Under the pieces are notes generated by a model. It searched no databases. It saw nothing but the letters and a program-made list of their open reading frames with translations, and was not told where the DNA came from. DNA of 30,565 nt, from NCBI GenBank assembly GCA_964435565.1, contig CAYSZR010000022.1, positions 1 to 30,565 of the forward strand. The letters are read 5' to 3'. Positions 21,501 through 28,886 of this stretch are shown piece by piece. The DNA comes from QAMH01 sp964435565. Lineage in GTDB: Bacteria > Actinomycetota > Coriobacteriia > Coriobacteriales > QAMH01. Position 1 is the stretch's first letter. Every line of letters begins with the position of its first letter. The position numbers and the translations under genes are program-made.

Positions 21501-21717
21501 GTCTGGCGTGTTCGCGATTCTTATGGTCGTTCTTGTGTCATTCCCGGTCAACGCGATTATCATGGCCTGGAGAAATATCGATGGCATTATGTCGCTGCCG
21601 GCATCCTCGGCGTTGGTTCTTGTGCTCATCAGTGTCATCTTGACGTTTATCGCTGGTATTATGCCTGCGATGAATGCGGCTCGGCGCGATCCTGTCGAGG
21701 CGTTACGCAGCGAATAG
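18511..21717 (+). CDS. MacB-like ABC transporter: ATPase fused to an FtsX-type permease
   Basis: A 1068-residue single-chain transporter. Residues 1-235 are the ATPase: GPSGSGKTT (Walker A, residue 39), LSGGQMQRVAIARAL (signature), IVLADEPTGALD (Walker B) and THNPD (switch His). One membrane segment (about 268-292) leads to an extracellular domain of about 640 residues, then three segments with FtsX marks (ERKKEIGILRAMGASKGNI; AARRDPVEALRSE at the end). Residues 640-850 of the external part are rich in Ala, Ser, Met and Gln and look helical. The GTG start at 18511 has AAGGGG upstream. Two-subunit LolCDE- or MacB-type systems usually move peptides or signals across the envelope without classical transport; the cargo here is unknown. 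Confidence 0.93.
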   Translation: MIELKDLCKSYKTGDFVQTALDHVSTSFRDNEFVAVLGPSGSGKTTLLNVLGGLDHTDYGDLVINGVSTKDYKSADWDTYRNHHIGFIFQSYNLIPHQSILSNVELALTLTGVSRAERKKRAIEELERVGLGEHIHKKPSQLSGGQMQRVAIARALVNNPDIVLADEPTGALDTETGVQVMDLLKEIASDRLVIMVTHNPDLAYEYANRIIKLHDGRVVDDSNPFAPQQASFADDTEIPGGRKKHASMSFLTALGLSFNNLMTKKGRTFLTAFAGSIGIIGIAAILALSNGVNNYIAKVEEDTLSSTPLTITKSSFDITSIITQAGSYEHGSGGSDSDGQSADQNAIPESTIMADILTGVKNNDLKSLRAFLEADEGNLKRYTNAVVYNYGIEPQIYESDTSAGVKRLNPGSLTGMISNGINTSSSFSSLASSNSFQEMLDDSTLLENQYDVVAGHWPSSYDECILVLNSDGGVSDYTLYSLGVLDPDQLEDMLKKALASEEMNVPNTKVNFTYDQALGLSFKVVNKCNMYTKMSDGSTWANRADDEDYMKNQIAKGTSLKIVGIVKPNPSASTTSLSEGIGYRHDLVLHLMDEAASSDVVKAQQADSKTDIFTGKTFEELKNNASNAFDTSSLFSVDEDAMANAFNVDTSAIEDAMASAMGGAGSGVDSSSMFSDIPVPDFSTMDLSGIQDATAQSMAQQAAITQTATANAMPRIMGEFMVWAPSHGYDLTSQMSEAYAAYQQTGKPSSIMQEEIAAATAASGFDQDAASRQLEAAFATAIQTKMDDYMSTQFAPYMQSKMGSLMQSYTANLANSMASALSDAMGSAMSFDADAFASAIHVNMDQGELTSMLTSFATANEQTYTNNLAKIGYADAADPESISIYAKSFDDKEKVKDGIEQYNANMEATGESDKSISYSDIMGVLMSSVTDIVNMISMVLIAFVAISLVVSSIMIGIITYISVLERKKEIGILRAMGASKGNIANIFNAETFIEGLMSGVFAILMVVLVSFPVNAIIMAWRNIDGIMSLPASSALVLVLISVILTFIAGIMPAMNAARRDPVEALRSE

Positions 21718-21730
21718 CGCGTTACGCCTC
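21697..21730 (+). terminator. Inverted repeat across the ABC transporter stop codon
   Basis: GAGGCGTTACGC (21697-21708) pairs with GCGTTACGCCTC (21719-21730) with one T-T mismatch, around 10 bases that include the TAG at 21715-21717. The flanking C21696-G21731 pair extends it. There is no T-run, so it may be a non-canonical terminator or mRNA-stabilising hairpin. Confidence 0.45.
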
Positions 21731-21797
21731 GGGCTGATGCTACAATAAGTCCATCACGTTTATATAAGGGTGCGCGCAGCTAGAAAGGGTGGTCGAC

Positions 21798-22280
21798 ATG
21801 GCAACGACAGAAAAGCAGAGGACATGGTCGTTTCTGAGCGATGTGTGCCCAGTTCCCCAACAGGCCGATAACATCTTGATTGACGATGAGGTCGTGCTTG
21901 CATGCTATACCGGCGAGTTTTTTGACGATTTCAATAAGAACGTGCGAACCAACGCTCGCTATGTATTCACTAATATGCGCTTCATACTTGTGAAATTCTA
22001 TACGTTTGACTTTACCGACGATCAAATGAGTATCGTCTCATTGCCTTGGCGTCTGGTTGAAAGTTGGCACACGGACGTCACCGAGGCATTCAATACCGAA
22101 CGCGCTCAAATTTACCAAACTGGCAAGGGAACTGAATGGCGCAATCTGGGGTGGGAGGCGACCGTCACCATCCGTACGCGTGTCGGCGAGGACTGGAAAT
22201 TCCGTATTGCGGATCATCTGGTAGACGATGAAACGCGTCTTGCTGATTTTGATAACATGATTGCGAATTGCGTGCTCTAA
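21798..22280 (+). CDS. PH-domain-like protein (bacterial bPH_1 type)
   Basis: A 160-residue cytoplasmic protein with the feel of bacterial PH domains: DDEVVLACYTGEF, then RYVFTNMRFILVKFY and VSLPWRLVESWHTDVTEAF, matching the TN-R-ILV and S-P-W/Y strands of the family. Such domains act as small scaffolds with no known catalytic role. The ATG at 21798 has GAAAGGG 8 bases upstream; a GTG nine bases earlier would place the ribosome binding site on the start. It follows the ABC transporter by 80 bp, with a TACAAT box at 21741-21746 possibly giving its own promoter. The EamA gene begins 17 bp after its stop. Confidence 0.7.
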   Translation: MATTEKQRTWSFLSDVCPVPQQADNILIDDEVVLACYTGEFFDDFNKNVRTNARYVFTNMRFILVKFYTFDFTDDQMSIVSLPWRLVESWHTDVTEAFNTERAQIYQTGKGTEWRNLGWEATVTIRTRVGEDWKFRIADHLVDDETRLADFDNMIANCVL

Positions 22281-22296
22281 CAGGCGCTTCGTATAT

Positions 22297-23142
22297 ATGC
22301 CTTCAGACTACACCCGCAAAGGACTCGTCTTCGTTCTAGTGTCCGCTGTGTTCTTCTCCATTGCCGGTGTGCTTATCAAGGTCATTCCATGGAACCCCGT
22401 GAGCATTAATGGTGCACGCTGCGTTTTTGCAATTATTCCTTTGTATGTTTACCTGCGAGTAACGGGCAGACGCTTTCATGTGAACAAGCAGATCGTCGCC
22501 GGTGCGGTCTTGGATTTTGCGATGCTTGAGACCTTTGTAATCGCAAATAAGCTTACCACCGCTGCAAATGCCATAGTTCTGCAGTTTACCGAGCCGATCT
22601 GGGTGATTATGCTGGGCTGGATTGTGTTTCGATCGCGCCCGCATATAGGCAGCATCGCTACCTGTATCGTCGTCCTTACAGGAATCGTCTGCTTCTTTCT
22701 TGACAGCCTTGGGGCTGGCGAAATGTGGGGAAATCTTATCGCAATTGTTTCGGGACTCGCATATGCGGGCGTTTTTCTTATCAAGAAAATGCCCCAATGT
22801 GATTTTGAATGTGCTGCGATTCTTGCCTTTGCCGCCTGTTTTGTAGTGGGCATTCCGTTTTATGTGCAAGAGACCGTTTTCACGCCCGAAGTCATTGTCT
22901 CTATAGTCGTATTGGGCGTCGTGCAGCTGGGGCTCGCGTATCTGTTTCTCTCCAAAGGTCTGGATTCTGTTTCTCCGGTTACCGCGTCGCTCACCTCGAC
23001 TATTGAGCCAATTCTTAATCCCATCTTGGTTGCGCTTGCGATAGGGGAGACGATAGGGCCTGTTTCGATTTTCGGCGCACTTCTTGTCGTTGGTGCCGCG
23101 ACTGCCTACAACGTTTGGATGGCGCGCGTTCCAGAAACCTGA
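22297..23142 (+). CDS. EamA/DMT-family transporter
   Basis: A 281-residue membrane protein of the drug/metabolite transporter superfamily with ten hydrophobic segments in two EamA repeats (repeat 1 from VFVLVSAVFFSIAGV, repeat 2 from WGNLIAIVSGLAYAGVF). The end of each repeat shows the family pattern (TEPIWVIMLGW; TSTIEPILNPILVAL). Direction and substrate are unknown; members export amino acids or nucleobases or import metabolites. The ATG at 22297 has only a weak AGGC 12 bases upstream; a start a few codons earlier in the same frame cannot be excluded. It converges with the phosphate transporter gene with 18 bp between stops. Confidence 0.9.
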   Translation: MPSDYTRKGLVFVLVSAVFFSIAGVLIKVIPWNPVSINGARCVFAIIPLYVYLRVTGRRFHVNKQIVAGAVLDFAMLETFVIANKLTTAANAIVLQFTEPIWVIMLGWIVFRSRPHIGSIATCIVVLTGIVCFFLDSLGAGEMWGNLIAIVSGLAYAGVFLIKKMPQCDFECAAILAFAACFVVGIPFYVQETVFTPEVIVSIVVLGVVQLGLAYLFLSKGLDSVSPVTASLTSTIEPILNPILVALAIGETIGPVSIFGALLVVGAATAYNVWMARVPET

Positions 23143-23160
23143 TTCTGGCTATGGTATCGC

Positions 23161-24222
23161 TTAGAACAGCATGAATATCTTGGCAAGGCCCCAGCCGATA
23201 AAGCCGCAGCAGGGGAATGTCAGCACCCAGGCGACGACCATGTTCTTGGCAATATCCCACTTGACGCGACGGGGGCTTTTCGAGGCTCCCACGCCCATGA
23301 TCGCTGCAGTGCTGCAATGCGAAGTCGAAACGGGCATGCCGGTTATCGATGCGGTGAACAAGGTGATGACCGTAGTGATGGAGGCAGAGACGCCTTGGTA
23401 TTTTTCGAGTTTCACCATATCCATTGCAACGGACTTGATGATGCGTTTTCCTCCGATGAGAGTGCCGAGCGAGATGGCTAGTGAACAAAGAATCATGAGC
23501 CAGAGCGAAAAATTGGTACCCCCGCTGGTTTCCATGTCAAAAGCAAGCGCGATACCTAGCAGCGCGATGGACATGAACTTCTGACCATCTTGTGCGCCGT
23601 GAAGAAACGAAAGCGCGGCGGCGCATATGTCCTGAACGACCACGAAGGCTTCGTTCGCCTTGTTGCGGTCCGCGTGGGAAAAGAGAGCTTCGACGACTTT
23701 TGTCATGATCCAGCCCAAGACAAAGCCTGCGCCAAGTGAGAACAGCATGCCATAGATAACCTTCATCCATTCGCCGATAACGACGCCGGCAAGTCCATTC
23801 ATCGCAATGGCCCCGCCTGTGACCCCGGCGATAAGAGAATGGGATTTAGATGCGGGGATTCCCCGGAACCAGCAGAAAACGCCCCATCCAATCGATCCGA
23901 CCATGGCGGCGATAAGGGCCATGAGGGCTTGATGCGTATCCCCCGAGAAATCGACCATACTGAACATGGTATGGGCAACAGCGGTCGAGATATATGTCAT
24001 GCCCACAAGACCGATAAAGTTGAATACGGCCGCCAATGCAAGAGCTGTTCCCGGTTTCAGACAACGCGTCGAGACAGCTGTGGCAATGGCGTTGGGCGCA
24101 TCGGTTGCGCCTGACACGACTGTCACGCCGATGACGAGAACGAGCACGATAATGAGCGCGGGATGCGCGCCTGCTTGCGCAATGAACACCGATAGCGTCA
24201 AGTCCATATGAGTTGAGCCCAT
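23161..24222 (-). CDS. PiT-family inorganic phosphate transporter
   Basis: A 353-residue membrane protein of the Pit/PHO-4 family, carrying phosphate with protons or metal-phosphate complexes. Two inverted signature regions are clear: GATDAPNAIATAVSTR near residue 33, and HGAQDGQK near 210; also GIPASKSHSLIAG near 120 and GMPVSTSHCSTAAIMG near 305. About ten membrane segments are present. The start is uncertain: the ATG at 24222 has AGGAA too close, and the ATG at 24207 has only GGG further away. No PhoU-like gene is adjacent, although PiT genes often come with one. It is divergent from the degV gene. Confidence 0.93.
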   Translation of the reverse strand: MGSTHMDLTLSVFIAQAGAHPALIIVLVLVIGVTVVSGATDAPNAIATAVSTRCLKPGTALALAAVFNFIGLVGMTYISTAVAHTMFSMVDFSGDTHQALMALIAAMVGSIGWGVFCWFRGIPASKSHSLIAGVTGGAIAMNGLAGVVIGEWMKVIYGMLFSLGAGFVLGWIMTKVVEALFSHADRNKANEAFVVVQDICAAALSFLHGAQDGQKFMSIALLGIALAFDMETSGGTNFSLWLMILCSLAISLGTLIGGKRIIKSVAMDMVKLEKYQGVSASITTVITLFTASITGMPVSTSHCSTAAIMGVGASKSPRRVKWDIAKNMVVAWVLTFPCCGFIGWGLAKIFMLF

Positions 24223-24456
24223 TTCCTGAGAAAACTATGCACGGGTTAGGAGTGCGCTGCTATTCTAACGTAGTTTTTTGTCTAGCTATCGAGGGTTTCT
24301 CTTGTTGGCACAAAGTCTCGCTATATATGGCGCATTTTGCGCAGGATATCCATTTGCCGCCCAATTTCTGTAGATTTGTCGCAATATCTTGGTATTCGTG
24401 TATTGTGGACATGATGTGAATTGGTATACGTGTTTTGTAACGAAGGGAATAGAATC

Positions 24457-25344
24457 GTGTCTGAATATGTTTTGAGCTGCGAATCTACTGCTGATCTGAG
24501 CGTGCAGAGGATGGCAGAGCTTGACATCAACTATATCTGCTTCCATTTTTATCTGGATGGCAAGGAATATGCCGATGATCTGGGACAATCGATCCCATTC
24601 GACAAGTTCTATCAGGCGATGACTGACGGCGCTGATACGAAGACAGCGCAGGTTTCATCGGGCGAGTATGCAGCACATTTTCGCAAGTTTCTTGAGCAAG
24701 GCAAAGACATCTTGCACCTTTCGCTTTCTTCGGGCATTTCTGGTACGGTCGAGTCTGCTCATATAGCTGCCAGCGCGTTGGCGCCCGAGTATCCTGATCG
24801 CAAGATCTACATTGTCGACTCCCTTGCCGCATCAAGCGGATATGGTTTGCTTATGGCAACGCTTGCAGAAAAGCGCAGCGCTGGCATGGGCATAGACGAA
24901 CTGCACGAGTGGGCGGAAAACCAAAAGCTCTGTCTGCGTCACTGGTTCTTCTCAAGTGATCTCACATTCTTTATCAAGGGTGGTCGCGTAAAGCCGGCAG
25001 CTGGTTTCGTCGGCAACTTGCTGGGCATCTGCCCTCTTTTGGATGTCGACCAGAAGGGCTGCTTGATTCCCCGTGAGAAGATTCGTTCGAAGAAAAAGGT
25101 CATCAAGCGCATCGTCGAGCAAATGGAAATGACAGCTGAAAATGGTCTTGATTACAACGGCCGTGTGTTTATTTCCGAAAGCGCATGCCCGGAAGATGCC
25201 CGTGAAGTCGCCGACTTGATCGAGCGCCGTTTCAAGAAGATGACTGGCAAGGTCGAAATATTCAGCATCGGGACGACCATAGGAAGCCATACAGGCCCGG
25301 GTACGGTGGCCCTTTTCTTCTGGGGTACCGAGCGCGTGCAATAA
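24457..25344 (+). CDS. DegV-family fatty-acid-binding protein
   Basis: A 295-residue protein of the DegV/FakB family, which binds a fatty acid and presents it to a FakA kinase for phosphorylation. Family marks are CESTADLS at the N-terminus, TAQVSSGEY, LSLSSGISGTVESA, VDSLAASSGYG, GGRVKPAAGFVGNLLGICPLL and GTTIGSHTGPGTVALFF. The GTG at 24457 has GAAGGGA 8 bases upstream, so it is preferred over the upstream open frame from 24421. Candidate promoter TTGTCG-N19-TATTGT lies at 24376-24406. No fakA is in the window. The gene ends at a strong terminator that lies inside the end of the opposite-strand regulator gene. Confidence 0.93.
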   Translation: MSEYVLSCESTADLSVQRMAELDINYICFHFYLDGKEYADDLGQSIPFDKFYQAMTDGADTKTAQVSSGEYAAHFRKFLEQGKDILHLSLSSGISGTVESAHIAASALAPEYPDRKIYIVDSLAASSGYGLLMATLAEKRSAGMGIDELHEWAENQKLCLRHWFFSSDLTFFIKGGRVKPAAGFVGNLLGICPLLDVDQKGCLIPREKIRSKKKVIKRIVEQMEMTAENGLDYNGRVFISESACPEDAREVADLIERRFKKMTGKVEIFSIGTTIGSHTGPGTVALFFWGTERVQ

Positions 25345-25367
25345 AAACGGTGGCTGTCCAGTTGGAC

Positions 25368-26783
25368 TTACGAGGGGAACCACGCGTGCTTGAGCAGCGT
25401 GGTTCCTTTTTTTATCGTTCCTTCCGAGATTGCTGAAAACCCAAGTAATACCAGGTTGTCAGGGGCATTGGCAGAATTGAGCCAAAAGTCATGCGTCGGG
25501 TATACCCGTACGTCTCTACGGCTCGCTGCGGCGATGAGATCTTCTTGGTCGAGTCCGTTGTTTACCGTCAGAAGCAAGAATAGCCCCGCGCCATCTTCGT
25601 GTACTTTCACGCGGCTATCGAATGCGCGGTCGAGCGAATCGAGAAGAGCCTGATAACGCTTGCGATATGCCAGTTGCGCGCGATGAATCTGCCGTTCGAA
25701 GTTTCCGGTTTCCATGAAGCGCTGCAGCGTCCATTGCTCGATTCTAGAGACGGTCGGTCGCGTACCCAGGAAGCTACGCTCGTATGCCGGCAATAGACTT
25801 GGCGGCAGTACGACGAAGCTCATGCGGATTGCCGGAGATATGATCTTTGAAAACGTCCCAAGGTAGATGACGCGTTCCCATCGATCTATCGATTGCAGCG
25901 CAGGGACGGGTTGAGACGCATATCTATAGACGCTGTCATAGTCGTCTTCAAGGATATAAGCATCTTCTTGAACAGCATGGGCAAGCAGTCGTGTTCGAAT
26001 GTCCTGGGACATGCACCATCCCATGGGAAACTGATGCGAAGGCGTGGTGTATATGATTTGCGCGTGACTGTTCTCGACATCATCGGCAAATGCTAACGGC
26101 CCGGCATCGGTTCGCAACCCTTCGAGTTTTATGCCGGCGTTTTGAAAGACGACATGCGCTGCACTGTAACCAGGGTCGTCCACAGCGGCCGTGTCAAGGG
26201 TGCCGTTGAATAGGCCAATGACAAGCGCAATGGACTGTTGCGTGCCACTTGTTATGACAATCTGCTCAGGCCTGCATTCGACTCCACGTCTGCGTGCTAG
26301 GTGTTCGGCGATCTGAACACGCAAGCCTCGTTCGCCGCGCACCCCTCCATAGGATGCGAGTTTGGCGGCGTTTTTGTCTGAGAGTACGTCTGCGGATAGG
26401 CGTCGCCAGGTTTCAATGGGGAAAATATCTGGGCCAAGATTGCCGTAACAGAAGTCATAGGTGAAATGTTCTTGTGCCGGGTCGAGAAGCAGCTCGCTGT
26501 CAGTGGGTTGCGCAGCGGACGCTCCGATTTGCTTTTCGTCGAATGCCGATGCGCGGACCGTGTATCCCGAGCCCTGTTTGCCCTGAATATAGCCTTCTGT
26601 GCGTAGCTGCTTGTAAGCGGCGTCGACGGTGTTGCGTGCAACCCCGAGCTGCGCCGCGAGCTTGCGAATGGAGGGTAGTTTGCTGCCCGCCGCGAGGTCG
26701 CCACACGCGATATCGTTCTTTATCGAATGATAAAGCTGTCGGTAGACGGGCATGTCGCTGAGCTTGTCTATCATAGGTTTCAT
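25368..26783 (-). CDS. MocR/PdxR-type regulator: GntR helix-turn-helix fused to an aminotransferase-like domain
   Basis: A 471-residue regulator from the ATG at 26783. Residues 10-75 are a GntR winged helix (PVYRQLYHSIKNDI, KLPSIRKLAAQLGVARNTVDAAYKQL); residues 105-470 are a fold-type I aminotransferase domain with ITSGTQQSIALV, DDPGYSAAH, EDDYDSVYRY and GTFSKIISPAIR (the PLP-binding Lys in SK). MocR proteins sense PLP or amino acids and often control vitamin B6 synthesis or transport genes; none is adjacent here. The minus-strand TATGAT at 26798-26793 ends 9 bases before this ATG, so the mRNA is probably near-leaderless. Its frame is open to 26870 but that part is upstream of the -10 box. 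It is divergent from the ABC-F gene. Confidence 0.92.
   Translation of the reverse strand: MKPMIDKLSDMPVYRQLYHSIKNDIACGDLAAGSKLPSIRKLAAQLGVARNTVDAAYKQLRTEGYIQGKQGSGYTVRASAFDEKQIGASAAQPTDSELLLDPAQEHFTYDFCYGNLGPDIFPIETWRRLSADVLSDKNAAKLASYGGVRGERGLRVQIAEHLARRRGVECRPEQIVITSGTQQSIALVIGLFNGTLDTAAVDDPGYSAAHVVFQNAGIKLEGLRTDAGPLAFADDVENSHAQIIYTTPSHQFPMGWCMSQDIRTRLLAHAVQEDAYILEDDYDSVYRYASQPVPALQSIDRWERVIYLGTFSKIISPAIRMSFVVLPPSLLPAYERSFLGTRPTVSRIEQWTLQRFMETGNFERQIHRAQLAYRKRYQALLDSLDRAFDSRVKVHEDGAGLFLLLTVNNGLDQEDLIAAASRRDVRVYPTHDFWLNSANAPDNLVLLGFSAISEGTIKKGTTLLKHAWFPS
25376..25413 (+). terminator. Intrinsic terminator of the degV gene
   Basis: GGAACCACGC (25376-25385) and GCGTGGTTCC (25397-25406) are perfect 10-bp arms, followed by seven T (25407-25413). 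It ends the plus-strand degV transcript and lies inside the last codons of the minus-strand MocR gene. Confidence 0.85.
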
Positions 26784-26792
26784 AGTAAGGGA

Positions 26793-26798
26793 ATCATA
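26793..26798 (-). promoter_or_regulatory. -10 element of the MocR gene
   Basis: TATGAT on the minus strand, 9 bases before the ATG at 26783. No convincing -35 hexamer is seen at 17 bp. The leader would be only 2-3 nt. Confidence 0.4.
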
Positions 26799-26879
26799 CG
26801 CTATTTGACACGGTGCCTGCACGTCTGTTCGCATGTCGAACATCTGGTAGCACGATGCATCAGACGCCAAGATTTAGGG

Positions 26880-26885
26880 TACTAT
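26880..26885 (+). promoter_or_regulatory. -10 element of the ABC-F gene
   Basis: TACTAT ends 7 bases before the ATG at 26893. If used, transcription would begin on or beside that ATG and the upstream ATG at 26884 would not be translated. Confidence 0.35.
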
Positions 26886-26892
26886 GGACGCT

Positions 26893-28686
26893 ATGGCCTA
26901 TCTTCTTGGATGCGAAAACATAGAGCTCGAATTTCCCACAGCGCGTCTGTTCGATGCGCTCACGCTGGGCGTTAATACCGGAGACCGTATTGGTATCGTG
27001 GGGCGCAATGGGGATGGGAAATCATCCTTGCTCAAGGTGCTTTCAGGAGCTATTGAACCCAATGCCGGTCGTGTGATTCGAACGGGAAACGTCACGGTGG
27101 GCATGCTCGCCCAGGCGGATGCGTTAGGCGATAGCGATACCGTTGGGCATGCGATCGTGGGCGATCGCCCCGAATACGAATGGGCTGCAGACACGCGCAT
27201 TCGGTCCGTCATTGCAGAACTTGTCAGCGACATTGGCTGGGATGCGCAAGTGGGGACGTTGTCTGGCGGACAACGCCGGCGTGTCGACCTGGCACGTGTG
27301 CTCATTGGCGATTTTGATGTGCTCATGATGGACGAGCCGACCAATCATTTGGATATCGAAGGTATCCACTGGCTTGCGGAACACCTAAAAAGCAGATGGC
27401 GCAGCGGCGAGGGCGCTTTGCTGCTTGTGACGCACGATCGTTGGTTCCTTGACGAAGTATGTCTGAACATGTGGGAAGTCCACGATGGGGTCGTGACCCC
27501 ATTTGAAGGAGGATATTCCGCTTATGTTATGCAACGCGTCGAACGTCAGCGTCAGGCACGGGTCATTGAATCGAAGCGCAAGAACGTCTTGCGCCGTGAA
27601 CTCGCCTGGCTTGCCCGTGGCGCACCTGCGCGATCAACCAAGCCGCGATTTCGCGTTGAGACGGCAGAGGCCCTTATAGCCGATGAACCCCCGTTGCGCC
27701 AAAAGGTCGAACTTAGACGCACCGCAATAACGCGGCTGGGAAAAAAGGTCATCCATATCAAGGGCGCGAGTGTTGAAATCGATGGCCGAGAAATCATCAA
27801 ACCTCTCGATTGGAATATCGGCGCGGGGGAACGTGTAGCCATACTCGGGGCAAACGGCGCGGGCAAGACGACGATGCTCAAGTTGATCGAGGGAAAGATC
27901 CGTCCTACGCACGGGCGTGTCGAGATTGGCCAGACCGTCAAGTTTGCCGTGCTTACGCAGCAGCTTGCAGAACTCACGGATCTGGGCGACGATCGCGTGC
28001 GTGAAGTCTGCGCACGCCATAAAGCATCTGTCGAGCTTGTCGGCGGGAAGACTATGTCTCCCATGCAGATGCTTGAAGAGCTTGGGTTCGAGCATGAGCA
28101 GCTGAGTTGCCCGGTGCGTGACCTTTCCGGTGGTCAGAAACGCCGCTTGCAGCTTATGCTCATTCTGCTTGACCGTCCCAATGTACTTATACTCGACGAA
28201 CCGGGCAATGACCTTGATATCGATATGCTTGCGCAGGTGGAAAGCCTGCTCGATACATGGCCTGGCACGCTCGTCATCGTGAGTCACGATCGATATCTCG
28301 TTGAGCGTGTGACCGATGATCAGTATGCGCTCATTGAGGGAGACCTCATCCATATGCCACGCGGCGTGGATGGATATCTCGAAGAGCTTGATCGAAGGGC
28401 GCGCGTCGCGCAGGACGTCAAAACCGTTGGTTCAAATGCAACGACGCAGGATAAGGCCCCTGTTCAGCGTGAACTTCGTGACCTCAAAAAGAAACGCACG
28501 TCGGCCGAACGCAAGATGGGAACCGCTCGGGCCAAGCTTGAGCGGGCGCGGGAAGACCTGCTCGCAATCGATGGTACTGATTTTGTCGCTTTGGGCGAAC
28601 AGCAAAAAAAGATATCTGCCCTGCAAGCAGAGCTGGAAGTTCTTGAAGACACCTGGCTTGATTTGAGCGAGCAATTGGGGGAATAG
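26893..28686 (+). CDS. ABC-F family ATPase (Uup-like)
   Basis: A 597-residue soluble protein (600 if the in-frame ATG at 26884 is used) with two ABC domains and no membrane segments. Domain 1 has GRNGDGKSS, LSGGQRRRVDLARVL and MMDEPTNHLD; the linker of about 80 residues is basic (ESKRKNVLRRELAWLARG); domain 2 has GANGAGKTT, LSGGQKRRLQL and ILDEPGNDLDID. A C-terminal coiled coil (RELRDLKKKRTSAERKMG onward) matches Uup, which acts on ribosomes and DNA. ABC-F proteins bind the ribosomal E site; some give antibiotic resistance, but the linker here is of ordinary length. In domain 2 the usual DEPTN is DEPGN. It is divergent from the MocR gene. Confidence 0.93.
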   Translation: MAYLLGCENIELEFPTARLFDALTLGVNTGDRIGIVGRNGDGKSSLLKVLSGAIEPNAGRVIRTGNVTVGMLAQADALGDSDTVGHAIVGDRPEYEWAADTRIRSVIAELVSDIGWDAQVGTLSGGQRRRVDLARVLIGDFDVLMMDEPTNHLDIEGIHWLAEHLKSRWRSGEGALLLVTHDRWFLDEVCLNMWEVHDGVVTPFEGGYSAYVMQRVERQRQARVIESKRKNVLRRELAWLARGAPARSTKPRFRVETAEALIADEPPLRQKVELRRTAITRLGKKVIHIKGASVEIDGREIIKPLDWNIGAGERVAILGANGAGKTTMLKLIEGKIRPTHGRVEIGQTVKFAVLTQQLAELTDLGDDRVREVCARHKASVELVGGKTMSPMQMLEELGFEHEQLSCPVRDLSGGQKRRLQLMLILLDRPNVLILDEPGNDLDIDMLAQVESLLDTWPGTLVIVSHDRYLVERVTDDQYALIEGDLIHMPRGVDGYLEELDRRARVAQDVKTVGSNATTQDKAPVQRELRDLKKKRTSAERKMGTARAKLERAREDLLAIDGTDFVALGEQQKKISALQAELEVLEDTWLDLSEQLGE

Positions 28687-28790
28687 CATGAACGGTAAAA
28701 CGGCTGAACTCCTGTTTTGTTCTTGATGCGTGTTAACCGTCTCTTTATTTTCCGCTGCCGTTTCCATACATGCGTTTTTTGTCGATGCTG

Positions 28791-28819
28791 TTTTGCGGTT
28801 GGATAAATCATGGTAGTAT
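28791..28819 (+). promoter_or_regulatory. Candidate promoter of the LCP gene
   Basis: TTTTGC (28791-28796) and TAGTAT (28814-28819) are 17 bp apart, giving a leader of about 60 nt before the ATG at 28887. The match to consensus is moderate. Confidence 0.3.
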
Positions 28820-28886
28820 TTCCACTCATATATGCCCGAGGTGCATGCGCCGCGGACATGGACTATTCCCGATAAGACGAGGGGTT

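Noticed and set aside
26805..26810. Perfect TTGACA as -35 of the ABC-F gene
   Set aside because: No usable -10 element lies 15-19 bp downstream and the start codon is over 70 bp away.
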